In this document: positions 25,195 to 34,404 of the stretch, in pieces
How positions within the stretch are numbered: the first letter of the stretch is position 1
Layout: every line of letters starts with the position of its first letter
NCBI RefSeq assembly: GCF_030317035.1
Contig: NZ_JASZYK010000004.1
Location: forward strand, 372,001-436,000
DNA: 64,000 bases
Source: Variovorax sp. J22G73
Lineage (GTDB): Bacteria > Pseudomonadota > Gammaproteobacteria > Burkholderiales > Burkholderiaceae_C
Direction: 5' to 3'
The notes under the pieces: model-generated
The model's database searches: none
The model's input: the letters and a program-made list of their open reading frames with translations, nothing else
Told to the model about the DNA's origin: nothing
Translations under genes and position numbers: made by a program

Positions 25195-26165
25195 AAACGC
25201 TCAACGCCCTCGTGCAGGCGCGAACCGCCTCGCGCTCGTTGGCCTGCGCAGCCGCCGCTGCCGCCGCGTTGGCCATCACCGGCTGCGCCGGCATGAAGGA
25301 CCAGTACGGCGCCACCGCCGATGCGCAGCAACGCATGGCCGCGGAAGCCGCCGCGGAAACGAAGGCCGGCGCCGCCGTCGACACGAAGGCGACCTACCTG
25401 CGGCTCGTCGAGCAGATGCAGAAGGAGAGCCTGTGGTTCGCCTCGCTGGCGCACATCGATGCACTGGAACAGCGCTGGGGCGTTTCGCCGGAATCGACGC
25501 GGCTGCGCGCCGATGCACTGCGCCAGACCGGACAGGCCGCATCGAGCGAGGACGCGTACAAGCGCCTCATGGGCACGCCGCTGGAAAGCGCCGGCTACCG
25601 CGGCCTGGGCCTGCTGGCGGGGGCACGCGGCAACTTCGCGGAGTCGGTGCGGCTGCTGAAGCAGGCCCAGCGCCAGAACCCGACCGACGCCTTGTTGCTG
25701 AGCGACCTGGGCTATGCCAGCCTGCGCGCCGGCATGGCCGACGAAGCCCGCCTTCCTCTGATGCAGGCATTGCAACTGCGCCCCGACAGCACGCAAGCCC
25801 AGGCCAACCTGGCGCTGTATTTCATCGTCACGCGCCAGAACGAACAAGCCGCACGGTTGATGGACGCCAACAACATGCCGGCCACCGCGCGTGCGGCGGT
25901 GCGCGATGCGGCGCAGCAACTTGGCGCTGTCAGCAGCACGGTGGGTGGTCCGGTCGGTGCCGCGCCGGCCTTGCCCGTGGTCGCGACGCTCCCACCGCCG
26001 GTTCCCTCGGCGACAGTGCGCGACGACGCGGCGGCGCCCCCGCTGATGCTCAAGGCCTCGCGCTGGTCCGCCACCGGCGCCGTGCGCACGGCCAGCCAAC
26101 AGATTCCCGCCGCCGACCCTGCGTTGCCCCTGTCACCGAATTCGATCGCACGAGGTACCCAATGA
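25191..26165 (+). CDS. tadD: TPR lipoprotein TadD
   Basis: A 324-residue lipoprotein with a lipobox ALAITGC (Cys 32) after an Ala-rich signal. TPR-type repeats run from about 70 to 230, e.g. LLSDLGYASLRAGMADEARLPLMQAL. TadD is thought to serve as the pilotin or assembly factor of the secretin. It overlaps tadC (ATGA) and the next gene (ATGA). The C-terminal 70 residues are low complexity. Confidence 0.9.
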   Translation: MKTLNALVQARTASRSLACAAAAAAALAITGCAGMKDQYGATADAQQRMAAEAAAETKAGAAVDTKATYLRLVEQMQKESLWFASLAHIDALEQRWGVSPESTRLRADALRQTGQAASSEDAYKRLMGTPLESAGYRGLGLLAGARGNFAESVRLLKQAQRQNPTDALLLSDLGYASLRAGMADEARLPLMQALQLRPDSTQAQANLALYFIVTRQNEQAARLMDANNMPATARAAVRDAAQQLGAVSSTVGGPVGAAPALPVVATLPPPVPSATVRDDAAAPPLMLKASRWSATGAVRTASQQIPAADPALPLSPNSIARGTQ

Positions 26166-26647
26166 GAAAAGAACATGCACCCCGCTTTGCAGCGCCCTGG
26201 CGTTTGCCTGCGCTGGGCTTGATCGTTGCGCTGGTGACGGCGGCGCCCTTTGCATCGGCACAGGAGACGAAGTCGCCTGCCGTGGCTACGGCAACACCCG
26301 TACCTGCGCCGGCGTCGGCAACGGCGGCAGCTACCCCGCCCAATGCCCCCGCATCGGCACAAGCACCTGCGGGCGTACCGCCACAGGGAGAAGAAGAAAT
26401 GGCAGAGGCCGAAGAGGTTTTCTACGAACCGCTGCAGGTCGGCGATGCCACGCAGGGCTTGCTGGCATGGCAGCGCAGCGGCGAGATCGCGTCCGCAACG
26501 CCGCGTCCGATCGCCGGCGCCGTCGCGAACCGGAGCTACGAGCGCTACCTCAAGAGCTTCGAGTTCCCGATTCCCGAGCGCATGAGTTCGATCGTGAAGT
26601 CGTCCACCAGCGGCGGCGGTGGCTCCGGTACCGGCTCGGCGCGGTAG
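26162..26647 (+). CDS. DUF3613-domain exported protein of the tad cluster
   Basis: A 161-residue protein with a signal peptide (LGLIVALVTAAPFASAQ), a Pro/Ala-rich spacer and a C-terminal segment VGDATQGLLAWQRSGEIAS...SYERYLKSFEFPIPE. That segment matches the small DUF3613 domain found in Tad clusters of Burkholderiales. It overlaps tadD. Role unknown; probably a periplasmic accessory of pilus assembly. The end is Gly/Ser-rich. Confidence 0.8.
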   Translation: MRKEHAPRFAAPWRLPALGLIVALVTAAPFASAQETKSPAVATATPVPAPASATAAATPPNAPASAQAPAGVPPQGEEEMAEAEEVFYEPLQVGDATQGLLAWQRSGEIASATPRPIAGAVANRSYERYLKSFEFPIPERMSSIVKSSTSGGGGSGTGSAR

Positions 26648-26689
26648 GCGCAGTCGACTGCTCTTCGCGCCATCGCCATCGCACGCACC

Positions 26690-27163
26690 ATGACAACGCC
26701 ACGCGCTCGACCATCCGCCCGCAGCCAACGCGGCGTGTATGCGATCGAGTTCGCGATGGTGTTCCTGATCTTCTTCGCGCTGCTCTACGGTGCCATCTGC
26801 TACGGCATGCTGTTCGCGTTTCGCCTGGGCCTGCAGAACGCGGCCGAAGACGGTGCACGTGCGGCGCTGCGTTACCAGTCGACCTATTCGGCTCGCGCAG
26901 TGCAGGCGAAGAGCATCGCTACGCAAGGCATCGGCTGGCTGCCCGGCGTCGTCACCCGCAACGTTGACGCCACCGTGTGCGGCGTGGTCGGCAACAACTG
27001 CACCGCGCCCGTCTGCGGTGCGGAATGGACCGCACGGTGCCAGATGGTGGTGACCGTTACTGCCACCGACATGCGCAAGCTGCTGCCCCCGCTGCCGAGC
27101 TTCGCCCTGCCCGACCAGATCGTCGGCCAGGCCAGCATGCTTCTCGATGGGCGCGCACCATGA
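26690..27163 (+). CDS. tadE: TadE-family pseudopilin
   Basis: A 157-residue minor pilin with the processing site RG|VYAIEFAMVFLIFFALLYG (Glu at +5), one hydrophobic helix and a Cys-containing C-terminal domain (VCGVVGNNCTAPVCGAEWTARC, four cysteines). It overlaps the next pseudopilin gene by four bases. TadE and TadF types cannot be told apart with certainty from sequence alone. Confidence 0.85.
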   Translation: MTTPRARPSARSQRGVYAIEFAMVFLIFFALLYGAICYGMLFAFRLGLQNAAEDGARAALRYQSTYSARAVQAKSIATQGIGWLPGVVTRNVDATVCGVVGNNCTAPVCGAEWTARCQMVVTVTATDMRKLLPPLPSFALPDQIVGQASMLLDGRAP

Positions 27164-27669
27164 CCGCGCCGCGCCCCCACAGGCTTCGCACCGCACAGCG
27201 CAACCGCCAGGGCGGCGTGGCGGCCGTCGAGTTCGCGCTGGTGTTCGTGCTCCTGTTCAGCATGCTGTACGCACTGGCGACCTTCGGGTCGGTGCTCTAC
27301 ATACAGCAGAGCGTGTCGCGTGCCGCAGCCGAAGGCGCCCGTGCCATCGGCCTTCTGACGCCCGCGCCCACGGCGGGGGACGCTCGGGTGAAAGACGCGG
27401 TCTATGACGCGCTCGCCGGTTCACTGGTCGTGCCTTCGTCGGTGAACACGGACGTCGCCAGCCGGCGCACCTGGATCGTTTCGAAGGTTGCCGTCACGGT
27501 CGACCGGGGCACGCCGAGCAGCCCCGGTGCGTATGTCAACTATGTGGTGAACGTGAGCTATCCCTACAGCGCGAACCGCCTGCTCCCTTCCCTGCCATTG
27601 CTCGACACCAGCAAGTGGATGCCCGACCAATTGCAAAGCCGGTCGACCGCCGCGCTCAAGTCATCCTGA
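27160..27669 (+). CDS. tadF: Second TadE/TadF-family pseudopilin
   Basis: A 169-residue minor pilin with site GG|VAAVEFALVFVLLFSMLYALA (Glu at +5), one hydrophobic helix and a mainly beta C-terminal domain. The ATG at 27160 overlaps the previous stop. It is paired with the gene before it, as in most Tad loci. Confidence 0.85.
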   Translation: MTAPRPHRLRTAQRNRQGGVAAVEFALVFVLLFSMLYALATFGSVLYIQQSVSRAAAEGARAIGLLTPAPTAGDARVKDAVYDALAGSLVVPSSVNTDVASRRTWIVSKVAVTVDRGTPSSPGAYVNYVVNVSYPYSANRLLPSLPLLDTSKWMPDQLQSRSTAALKSS

Positions 27670-27684
27670 GGAGCGCTCGCCGAC

Positions 27685-29835
27685 ATGAACACGACCCGCC
27701 GCACAGCTCGAAAGCGCATGCCCGAGGCGCCCACGTCTCGAAGCCGAGGCTCGCGCGGCTCGATCATCGTCAACACCGCCATCGCGCTCAGCCTGATCGT
27801 CATCACGCTGATCGGCACCGAGATCGGCTACATGTACTTCATGAAGCGCGAGTTCCAGAAGACCGCCGACCTGGCGGCACTGGCCGGCGCGCAACAGATC
27901 CGCAACGGCTGCACGGCCGCGAGCGCCGCCGCGCAGGCCAACGCGAACGGCGCGTCGGCGAGCGACTCATCGCGCAACATGCCCCTGGGTTTCACGCTGG
28001 CCGCGGGTGAAGTGCAATGCGGCTATTGGGACCGGGTGACCACCTTCCAGACACCGGCGGTGACCGGCGCGGCCAATGCGGTGCGTGTGAGCTTCCAGAA
28101 ACAGACCGTGAAGCTGCTGCCGTTCTTCGACGGCAATCGCACCATCAGCGTCAGTGCGGTGGCGGCATTGAGCGCACCGCTGGCCGAGTTCTCGGTCGGG
28201 ACCAAGCTGGTGACGGTGAGCGGCGATTCGCTGCTGGGCCGCGCGCTCAAGGGCATCGGCCTCGATCTGGGCGGCTCGCTGGTGGGCTACGACGGCCTGG
28301 CACAGGTGAAAGTGACGCCCGCCGGTCTGCTCGCACAACTGGGAATACCGGTCAGCGCGGACATCGGAGTGGGCGAACTGAACGCGCTTCTCAATGCCAA
28401 GACCATCACGCTCGCGCAACTGCTGGACGCGACCATCAAGGCGGCAGGCGTGGGCACCGATCTGCTGGCCAGCAACATCACGTTGCTGAATGCCATCCAA
28501 GCCAAGCTCGGCATCACGGGGCTCACTGTGCCCCTGGGGTCGCTGCTGCAGATCACCGCGCCCAATGGTCCGGCAGGCGCCGCGTTGAATGTCGGCATCA
28601 ACGCGCTCGACATCCTGTCCACCGGCATCGGCATCGCCACGCAGAAACACGCCATTGCGGTCAACGGCCTGAGCGTCACGAACCTGGTGAAAGCGCGCGT
28701 GGCGCTCATCGAGCCGCCGTCCATTGGCGTGGGCGGCGTGGGAGCGGTTGCGTACACCGGGCAGTTGCGCACCTATGTGCAGATCGACACGGGCAGCGTT
28801 CCCATCGTTGGCAGCCTGGTGCGGCTGAAGCTGCCCATCATGATCGACGCGGTCAACGGCAAGGGCACGCTTGCTCAGATGTGCACGCCGGAACTGAAGA
28901 CCGCCGCGGGCGTGGACCGCGCGCGCATCGATGTGCAGGCATCGATCCTCAAGGTCTGTGTCGGCAAGCCGGGCGCCGATCCGGCGAAGGAGGACGAGAT
29001 CTTCTCGACGAGCGCCAGTTGCGAAACCAACCTCCAGAACGAGCAGCTGCTAAGCATCGGTCTCGCAGGCTTGAATCTGCTTTCTCTCAACACCCAACTC
29101 AAGATAGATGCGTTGCCGGTCAATGCGTCCGTGACGCTTGCCCAATCGGAAACTGCCACGGTCGGCAACGACCTGCTGATCGGCACGACGGTCAAGAACA
29201 TCACCAATGCGCTGCTGGCTTCTCTTCTCGCAAATTCGCTGAACAAGACGCCAACGTTGACAGACGCACAGCGCCTGGCCATGGCAACAGATCTGTGGGG
29301 CACCCCAGCTTGCGGAACCAGCGCATGCCGGTCGGCCCGCTTGGCCAGTGCAAAAGAAAAGATCACGACGTCAGCCAATGGTCTAAGCGGCTTTCTCGGA
29401 AACCTGGGAACCGACACCGTCAGCATCCTGAACCAATTGCTGACGTTCAATATCGCCGGGCTGCTCACGAGCATCGGAACCCTTGTGGCAGGGCTGCTCG
29501 GAGGCATCGGCGACCTGTTGGGCGGCATCATCGGCGGACTTTTTGGCAACGCATGCACGGGCGGGCTGACGTACGGCACAGGCCAGGATTCCGCCTGCAT
29601 CAAGAATCTTGCGGACAGCATGCAGAACTCCTCCAGCGGCGGCGGTGCATCGGCCCCGAACGCGGTGATCGCGCTCGTCGGCTTCCTGCTTCAGTTGCTG
29701 CAACCCATCCTCGATGCCCTGGGCTCTCAGATACTCACCCCGTTGCTCCAGAACGTCCTCGGGCTGCATCTCGGCCAGATCGACGTCAATCTCCGAACGC
29801 TGGACTGCAATGCATCGCCATCCCTCGTGTACTGA
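27685..29835 (+). CDS. tadG: TadG-like Flp pilus-assembly protein
   Basis: A 716-residue protein with an N-terminal TadG anchor region (GSIIVNTAIALSLIVITLIGTEIGYMYF then KREFQKTADLAALAGAQQI) and a long secreted part. The C-terminal third is unusual. A stretch LLTSIGTLVAGLLGGIGDLLGGIIGGLFG recalls the Leu-Gly repeats of the large surface protein at 40.5-44.9 kb. About eight cysteines are scattered through the secreted part. TadG proteins are variable; this one has no recognisable von Willebrand domain. It is the last structural gene of the locus. Confidence 0.82.
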   Translation: MNTTRRTARKRMPEAPTSRSRGSRGSIIVNTAIALSLIVITLIGTEIGYMYFMKREFQKTADLAALAGAQQIRNGCTAASAAAQANANGASASDSSRNMPLGFTLAAGEVQCGYWDRVTTFQTPAVTGAANAVRVSFQKQTVKLLPFFDGNRTISVSAVAALSAPLAEFSVGTKLVTVSGDSLLGRALKGIGLDLGGSLVGYDGLAQVKVTPAGLLAQLGIPVSADIGVGELNALLNAKTITLAQLLDATIKAAGVGTDLLASNITLLNAIQAKLGITGLTVPLGSLLQITAPNGPAGAALNVGINALDILSTGIGIATQKHAIAVNGLSVTNLVKARVALIEPPSIGVGGVGAVAYTGQLRTYVQIDTGSVPIVGSLVRLKLPIMIDAVNGKGTLAQMCTPELKTAAGVDRARIDVQASILKVCVGKPGADPAKEDEIFSTSASCETNLQNEQLLSIGLAGLNLLSLNTQLKIDALPVNASVTLAQSETATVGNDLLIGTTVKNITNALLASLLANSLNKTPTLTDAQRLAMATDLWGTPACGTSACRSARLASAKEKITTSANGLSGFLGNLGTDTVSILNQLLTFNIAGLLTSIGTLVAGLLGGIGDLLGGIIGGLFGNACTGGLTYGTGQDSACIKNLADSMQNSSSGGGASAPNAVIALVGFLLQLLQPILDALGSQILTPLLQNVLGLHLGQIDVNLRTLDCNASPSLVY

Positions 29836-29880
29836 ACTGCCGCAAAGAGCAAGCCAAAGCGTTGAATACATCGAGCGCCC

Positions 29881-31308
29881 ATGAATTCCCCCGCCCCCAA
29901 CTTCGACGAACTCGACCTCTTTGTCTACGAAGGCAAAGCCGACATCCTCGACCGCATCGCGCGGTGCATGGCGAGCTTCGACGTCGAGGTGATCCGGGCC
30001 GACGGGCTCGCGACGCCCGAGCCTGAGCGCGGCGTTGCGCTGCGGCCTTGCGTCGCGGTGATCAGCGTCACCGTCATCGACGGCGGCGGGCTCGCGCAGG
30101 CGAGCGAGCGGCTGCAGGGCATGCCGGTGATCTGGGTGGCAGCAGGCTCGCGCGAGCGCGACTCGCGCACCTATCCGCCCGAATACCTGCACGTGCTGCC
30201 CTACGACTTCACGTGCGCCGAGCTGCGCACGATGGTCGCGAAGCTGGTGCGCCAGCTGCGCGCGCGCGACGTGGCGCCGCAGGCGCCCGATGTGCTGGTC
30301 GCGCATTCCGAGGCGATGAAGTCGCTGCTGGCCGAAGTGGGCGCCTTCGCCGACTGCAACCACAGCGTGCTGGTGCGCGGCGAAACAGGGGTGGGCAAGG
30401 AGCGCATCGCGCAGCAGCTGCACCTGGGCCACCAGCACTACAGCAAGGGGGCGTTCGTGGCGGTGAACTGCGGCGCGATCCCCGACGGACTTTTCGAATC
30501 GCTGTTCTTTGGCCACACGAAGGGCTCGTTCACGGGCGCGGTGCACGCGCACCGCGGCTACTTCGAGCAGGCCACGGGGGGCACGCTGTTTCTCGACGAA
30601 ATCGGCGACCTGCCGCGCTACCAGCAAGTGAAGCTGCTGCGCGTGCTGGAAGACAACGCGGTGACGCGGCTCGGTGCGACGGCGCCGCTGCGCGTCGACT
30701 TCCGGCTGGTGGCCGCCACAAACCGCAACCTGCGCGAGATGGTGGCCAGCGGCGAGTTCCGCGCCGACCTGTTCTACCGGCTGGCGGTGATCGAGCTGCA
30801 CGTGCCCAGCCTCGAGGAGCGCGGCGAGGTCGACAAGATCGCGATCTTCAAGGCGCTGCTGAGCAACGTGCTCGGCGACGCGCTGGAAGCGCTCGGTGAA
30901 ACGCCGCACTGGCTGAGCGACGCGGTGGCGGAGACCTACTTTCCGGGCAACGTGCGCCAGCTGCGCAACCTCGCGGAGCGCGTGGGCGTGATCGCGCGGC
31001 AGCTGCACAGCTGGGACCAGAACCTGATCCAGCGCGCGATCGCGCTCACGCGCGGCACGCCGGCACCCTCCATTTCGGCGGAGCGCAACGGCGCGGGCGG
31101 CGGCGGAGTCTCGCTCGACGGCTCCAGCGAGCGCAAGGGCTGGAACAGCAGCGAGCGCAACCGCATCATCGCGGCGCTGGAGATCAACGACTGGAAGCGC
31201 CAGGACACGGCGCAGCACCTGGGCATCAGCCGCAAGGTGCTGTGGGAAAAGATGCGCAAGTACCAGATCCTCGACGGCGAACCCGGTATCCCCGAAGACG
31301 CTAGCTAG
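29881..31308 (+). CDS. Sigma-54-dependent enhancer-binding regulator with receiver-like N-terminus
   Basis: A 475-residue activator. The AAA+ domain (about 137-370) has Walker A GETGVGKE (167-174), the sigma-54 contact loop GSFTGA (215-220) and Walker B TLFLDEI (235-241), with the R-finger region ADLFYRL. The C-terminal Fis-type helix-turn-helix is TAQHLGISRKVLWEKMRKY (about 442-460). The N-terminal 130 residues look like a receiver fold, but the strand where the phosphorylated Asp should be reads VAVISVTV (Ser 62), so control by phosphorylation is unlikely. It is encoded 45 bases after tadG. Given sigma-54-like promoters at both tad and the repeat-protein gene, it is the prime candidate regulator of both. 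Confidence 0.88.
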   Translation: MNSPAPNFDELDLFVYEGKADILDRIARCMASFDVEVIRADGLATPEPERGVALRPCVAVISVTVIDGGGLAQASERLQGMPVIWVAAGSRERDSRTYPPEYLHVLPYDFTCAELRTMVAKLVRQLRARDVAPQAPDVLVAHSEAMKSLLAEVGAFADCNHSVLVRGETGVGKERIAQQLHLGHQHYSKGAFVAVNCGAIPDGLFESLFFGHTKGSFTGAVHAHRGYFEQATGGTLFLDEIGDLPRYQQVKLLRVLEDNAVTRLGATAPLRVDFRLVAATNRNLREMVASGEFRADLFYRLAVIELHVPSLEERGEVDKIAIFKALLSNVLGDALEALGETPHWLSDAVAETYFPGNVRQLRNLAERVGVIARQLHSWDQNLIQRAIALTRGTPAPSISAERNGAGGGGVSLDGSSERKGWNSSERNRIIAALEINDWKRQDTAQHLGISRKVLWEKMRKYQILDGEPGIPEDAS

Positions 31309-31447
31309 GCTCGCCCCCAGGCTGCGCGCACTTCGTGTCGCTTCGCCAACCTCCTACCGGGGCGACACCTGAGGCCCGGCGAAGCCGGTTCCTCGGTGTC
31401 TCTGGAATTGGCTTCGCTTCGCTTGCCGCCGGTCGCGGGGGTGGTGG
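31309..31447. other. Gap between converging genes with a hairpin and a likely dispersed repeat
   Basis: This 139-base gap separates the sigma-54 regulator from the TolC-type gene. CCGGC-GAA-GCCGG (31376-31388) forms a short hairpin. The surrounding text (CTTCGTGTCGCTTCGCCAAC and GAAGCCGGTTCCTCGGTGTC) resembles, from memory, an intergenic sequence repeated in Variovorax genomes. It may act as a two-way terminator. Confidence 0.4.
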
Positions 31448-33052
31448 TCAGGGGATCGACAGGCGTTGCGACTTGCGCAGCGGCGGGTTGGCGGTGGCCA
31501 CGCCCATTGCGCGTTCTGCCACGGGCTCGCTCGCGCATGTGGTGTTGCTCGAGATGCACAGGGTGCCCAGCAATCCGTCTTCGGTCAGCACCTGGCGTCG
31601 TGGCGCGCCGAAGAGGCGGTCGATCCAGCCGTTGAGGCCGGCGGGGTCCACGCGCAGTTCGCCGGTGGTGCGCGCCAGGCGCAGCTCGGAGATGCGCAGG
31701 TCGAACACGCCGTCGATGTAGTCGAACAGCAGGGTGTAGTAGTCGAGCTGGGCGTCGAGCACCTTGGGCAGGGTCTCGCGGCCGAACTCCATGAGGCGGC
31801 GCCGGCCGCGAAAGGCCTGGCCCGAGGTGCTGACGGCCTCCATCAGCTGCCGCTCGCGCTCGCGGCCGGACACGGTGCGCGCCCACGAGGCGGAGGTGAG
31901 CTCGAACAGGTTGAGCTTCACGCCCTCGAGCTTGGCCTCCTGGTTGGCGATTTCGGTGAGCGCGCTCTTCAGGCGCAGCTGCCGGTCGAAGCCGTTGCCG
32001 AAGTTCCAGTTGAGCTCGAAGGCGGCGCGCGTGGGGTCCTGCGGGGACACGCCGCGCGGGTCCTTGCTCTTCACCAGCACGGCGTCCAGCGTGGGGTAGA
32101 GGCTGGCGTCCTGCTGGTCGGCCAAGGCCCTGGCGCGTTCGATGCGGCCTTGCGCTTCGGCGATCTCGGTGCTGCGCGCCTCGGCGCGGCGCAGCGCTTC
32201 TTCCTGCGACGAGATGCGCCACTGCTGCGGCGCGGCGAGCACGGGCAGCGACTCCGGGTTGGGCGTGAACTTGAAGTAGTTGCGAAACTTGGCGATGGCC
32301 TCGTCGCGCTGCGCCGCAAAGTCCGACTCGCGCGCGGCCACCAGGGCGCGCCGCGAGGCGGCCATGTTCAGGTCGTTGTCACCGGTCACGCCCAGCGCCA
32401 CGCGGCGGGCCTCGGCCTTCGACAGCTCGGCCACCACCTCGGTGGCGCGCGCGGCGATCTGCTTCTTCAGGTCGAAGCGCTGCACCTGCAGGTAGGCGGT
32501 GAGCGCGTCCAGCACCACCTTCTGCGAGGTGGTGACGACGGCTTCGTCGTCGGCCTGGTTGCCGGCCTCGGCGGCGCGCTGCGCGGCGTTCATGGCGCCG
32601 CCGTCGAGCAGGCTCACGCGGGCCTCGGCGGTGAGCACGGTGTAGCCCTGCGTCTTGGCATTCTCGGCACCGCTGTTGTAGTTGCCCGAAGAAGTGCCGA
32701 GCTTGAAGCGCGGGTAGCGCGCCTGCTTGGCGGCGTCCACGCTGTAGCTGCTGGTGTTGGCGGCGGCCTGCGCGGTCAGCACCTCGGGGTAGTCCTGCGA
32801 CAGCACGACCAGCGCCTGCTTCACCTGCTGCGTGTACGTGCTGGCACCGAGCGACGGCGGGCTCAAGCGGCGCGCCGGCGCAAGCACGAGCGGGGGGCCG
32901 CCGTCTTGCAGTGCGACCTCTTCACGCGCCTCCGACACCTGCCGCGCCTCCTGCGCGAAGGCCGAGGGCGGCAGCGCAAAGCTCACGCACAGCGCTGCGC
33001 AGACAACACCGGAGCCCGTGCGGCGCCGGTCGAACGGAATGCGTGGCTTCAT
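31448..33052 (-). CDS. TolC-family outer-membrane channel of a type I secretion system
   Basis: A 534-residue outer-membrane efflux protein. It has a signal peptide (GVVCAALCVSFALPPSAFA) and the paired long-helix repeats of TolC proteins (e.g. VLDALTAYLQVQRFDLKKQIA and EGVKLNLFELTSASWARTV). The length and the extended N- and C-terminal tails resemble AggA/LapE channels that serve adhesin exporters. The ATG at 33052 overlaps the HlyD stop by four bases. It completes the tripartite exporter for the repeat protein encoded upstream in the same locus. Confidence 0.87.
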   Translation of the reverse strand: MKPRIPFDRRRTGSGVVCAALCVSFALPPSAFAQEARQVSEAREEVALQDGGPPLVLAPARRLSPPSLGASTYTQQVKQALVVLSQDYPEVLTAQAAANTSSYSVDAAKQARYPRFKLGTSSGNYNSGAENAKTQGYTVLTAEARVSLLDGGAMNAAQRAAEAGNQADDEAVVTTSQKVVLDALTAYLQVQRFDLKKQIAARATEVVAELSKAEARRVALGVTGDNDLNMAASRRALVAARESDFAAQRDEAIAKFRNYFKFTPNPESLPVLAAPQQWRISSQEEALRRAEARSTEIAEAQGRIERARALADQQDASLYPTLDAVLVKSKDPRGVSPQDPTRAAFELNWNFGNGFDRQLRLKSALTEIANQEAKLEGVKLNLFELTSASWARTVSGRERERQLMEAVSTSGQAFRGRRRLMEFGRETLPKVLDAQLDYYTLLFDYIDGVFDLRISELRLARTTGELRVDPAGLNGWIDRLFGAPRRQVLTEDGLLGTLCISSNTTCASEPVAERAMGVATANPPLRKSQRLSIP

Positions 33053-34392
33053 GGTTCGCGGAAGGCTTCGCGCCGCAGCTTGAGCACGGGTCGCAGGATG
33101 TACCAGATGAACGGATCGGTGCCCACGCGCAGGTCCACCTCCGACTCCATGCCCGCGGTGATGCGGTTCTCGTCGCGCCCCACGTGCGACTGCGACATGC
33201 TGATGAGCAGCCGGTAGTACGGCGCGCCGCTCGAAATGGCGGGGTCGCGGTCGGCGTCGGCGGCCACCAGCTTCACCTTGCCGTCCACCGCGCCGTAGCG
33301 CAGGTAGTCGTACGCGGTGATCTTCACGCGCGCCTGCTGCCCCACCTCGATGAAGCCGCGGTCGTTCGGGTTGAGCCGCGCCTCGACCATGATCTCGTCC
33401 TCGTCGGGCACCACTTCGAGAATGGCCTCGCCCGGCTTCACGACCCAGCCCGGGCTGGAGTTGCGCAGGCCCTTGACGATGCCGTCCGACGGCGCCTTCA
33501 CCACGGTGCGCGAACGCTGGGTGCGGGCGCGCGCCAGGTCTTCGCTCAGGCTGGCGAACTGGCGCTCCACGGTGGCCAGTTCGTCCGATGCGCGGCGGCG
33601 GTAGCGGCCCTCGGCCTCGGCCATCTTGGCCTGCGACTCGGTGATGGCGGCGTTGGCCGAGATGACGCCCTGGCGCGCCACGGCAAGCTCGCTGCGCACG
33701 CCTTCGGCCTGGCGGCGCTTCTCGAGCACCTCGACCTGGCCGACCAGCTTTTCGCTGAGCAGCTGCTCGGAAATTTCGAGCTCCTTCTGCATCAGCGCGA
33801 GCCGGTCGCCCAGGCCCTTGACCTTGGCCTCCTGCTCCAGCTTCTTGCTGCGCGCCTGCTCCAGGCCCGACACGGCACCGGCCATCACGCCGCGCTGCTC
33901 GAGCGCGCGCGCCTGGTAGGCGCCGCTCTCGCCCTCGAACACGTCCTTGTCGATGTCGGTGGCAAACGAGGCGCGGCTGAGCGGCTGGCCCCGGCTCTCG
34001 GCCATGAGGCGCACGCGCGTGGCCTGCGTGGCCGAGTAGCGGGCCGTCAGCTCCTCGAGGTTGAGGCCGCTGCCGCCCAGGTCGATCTCCACCAGCGACT
34101 GCCCCGCCTTCACCTTCTCGCCTTCTTTCACGAGCACGTTGCTGACGATGCCGCCCTCCAGATGCTGGATGGACTTGACCCGGTCCGACGGAATCACGCG
34201 GCCGGGCGCGACCACCACGGTCTCCATGGGAAAGCCCAGGCCGACGAGCGCCAGCACGCCCACGAGGCCGCTGACGATCCACTGGCGGCGCCGCCCTTGC
34301 GGCGAGTTGCGGGCCGCGCGCCTTTCGTTCTCGTCCTGAAGAATCTGCGGCAGGTCTGATTTCAAGTCGGGTCCCCGATCACTACGCGTCAT
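33049..34392 (-). CDS. HlyD-family membrane-fusion protein of type I secretion
   Basis: A 447-residue adaptor with a cytoplasmic N-terminus, one membrane helix (WIVSGLVGVLALVGLGFP, about 38-55), lipoyl halves (VVAPGRVIPSDRVKSIQHLEGGIV and VVKAPSDGIVKGL) and a long coiled-coil hairpin (about 115-300). A beta-barrel C-terminus follows. The GxVxPSxRVKxIQxLEGGIV stretch is the typical HlyD/LapC signature. It is encoded 12 bases after the ABC exporter. Confidence 0.93.
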   Translation of the reverse strand: MTRSDRGPDLKSDLPQILQDENERRAARNSPQGRRRQWIVSGLVGVLALVGLGFPMETVVVAPGRVIPSDRVKSIQHLEGGIVSNVLVKEGEKVKAGQSLVEIDLGGSGLNLEELTARYSATQATRVRLMAESRGQPLSRASFATDIDKDVFEGESGAYQARALEQRGVMAGAVSGLEQARSKKLEQEAKVKGLGDRLALMQKELEISEQLLSEKLVGQVEVLEKRRQAEGVRSELAVARQGVISANAAITESQAKMAEAEGRYRRRASDELATVERQFASLSEDLARARTQRSRTVVKAPSDGIVKGLRNSSPGWVVKPGEAILEVVPDEDEIMVEARLNPNDRGFIEVGQQARVKITAYDYLRYGAVDGKVKLVAADADRDPAISSGAPYYRLLISMSQSHVGRDENRITAGMESEVDLRVGTDPFIWYILRPVLKLRREAFREP

Positions 34393-34404
34393 GTACGGCC
34401 GGCG

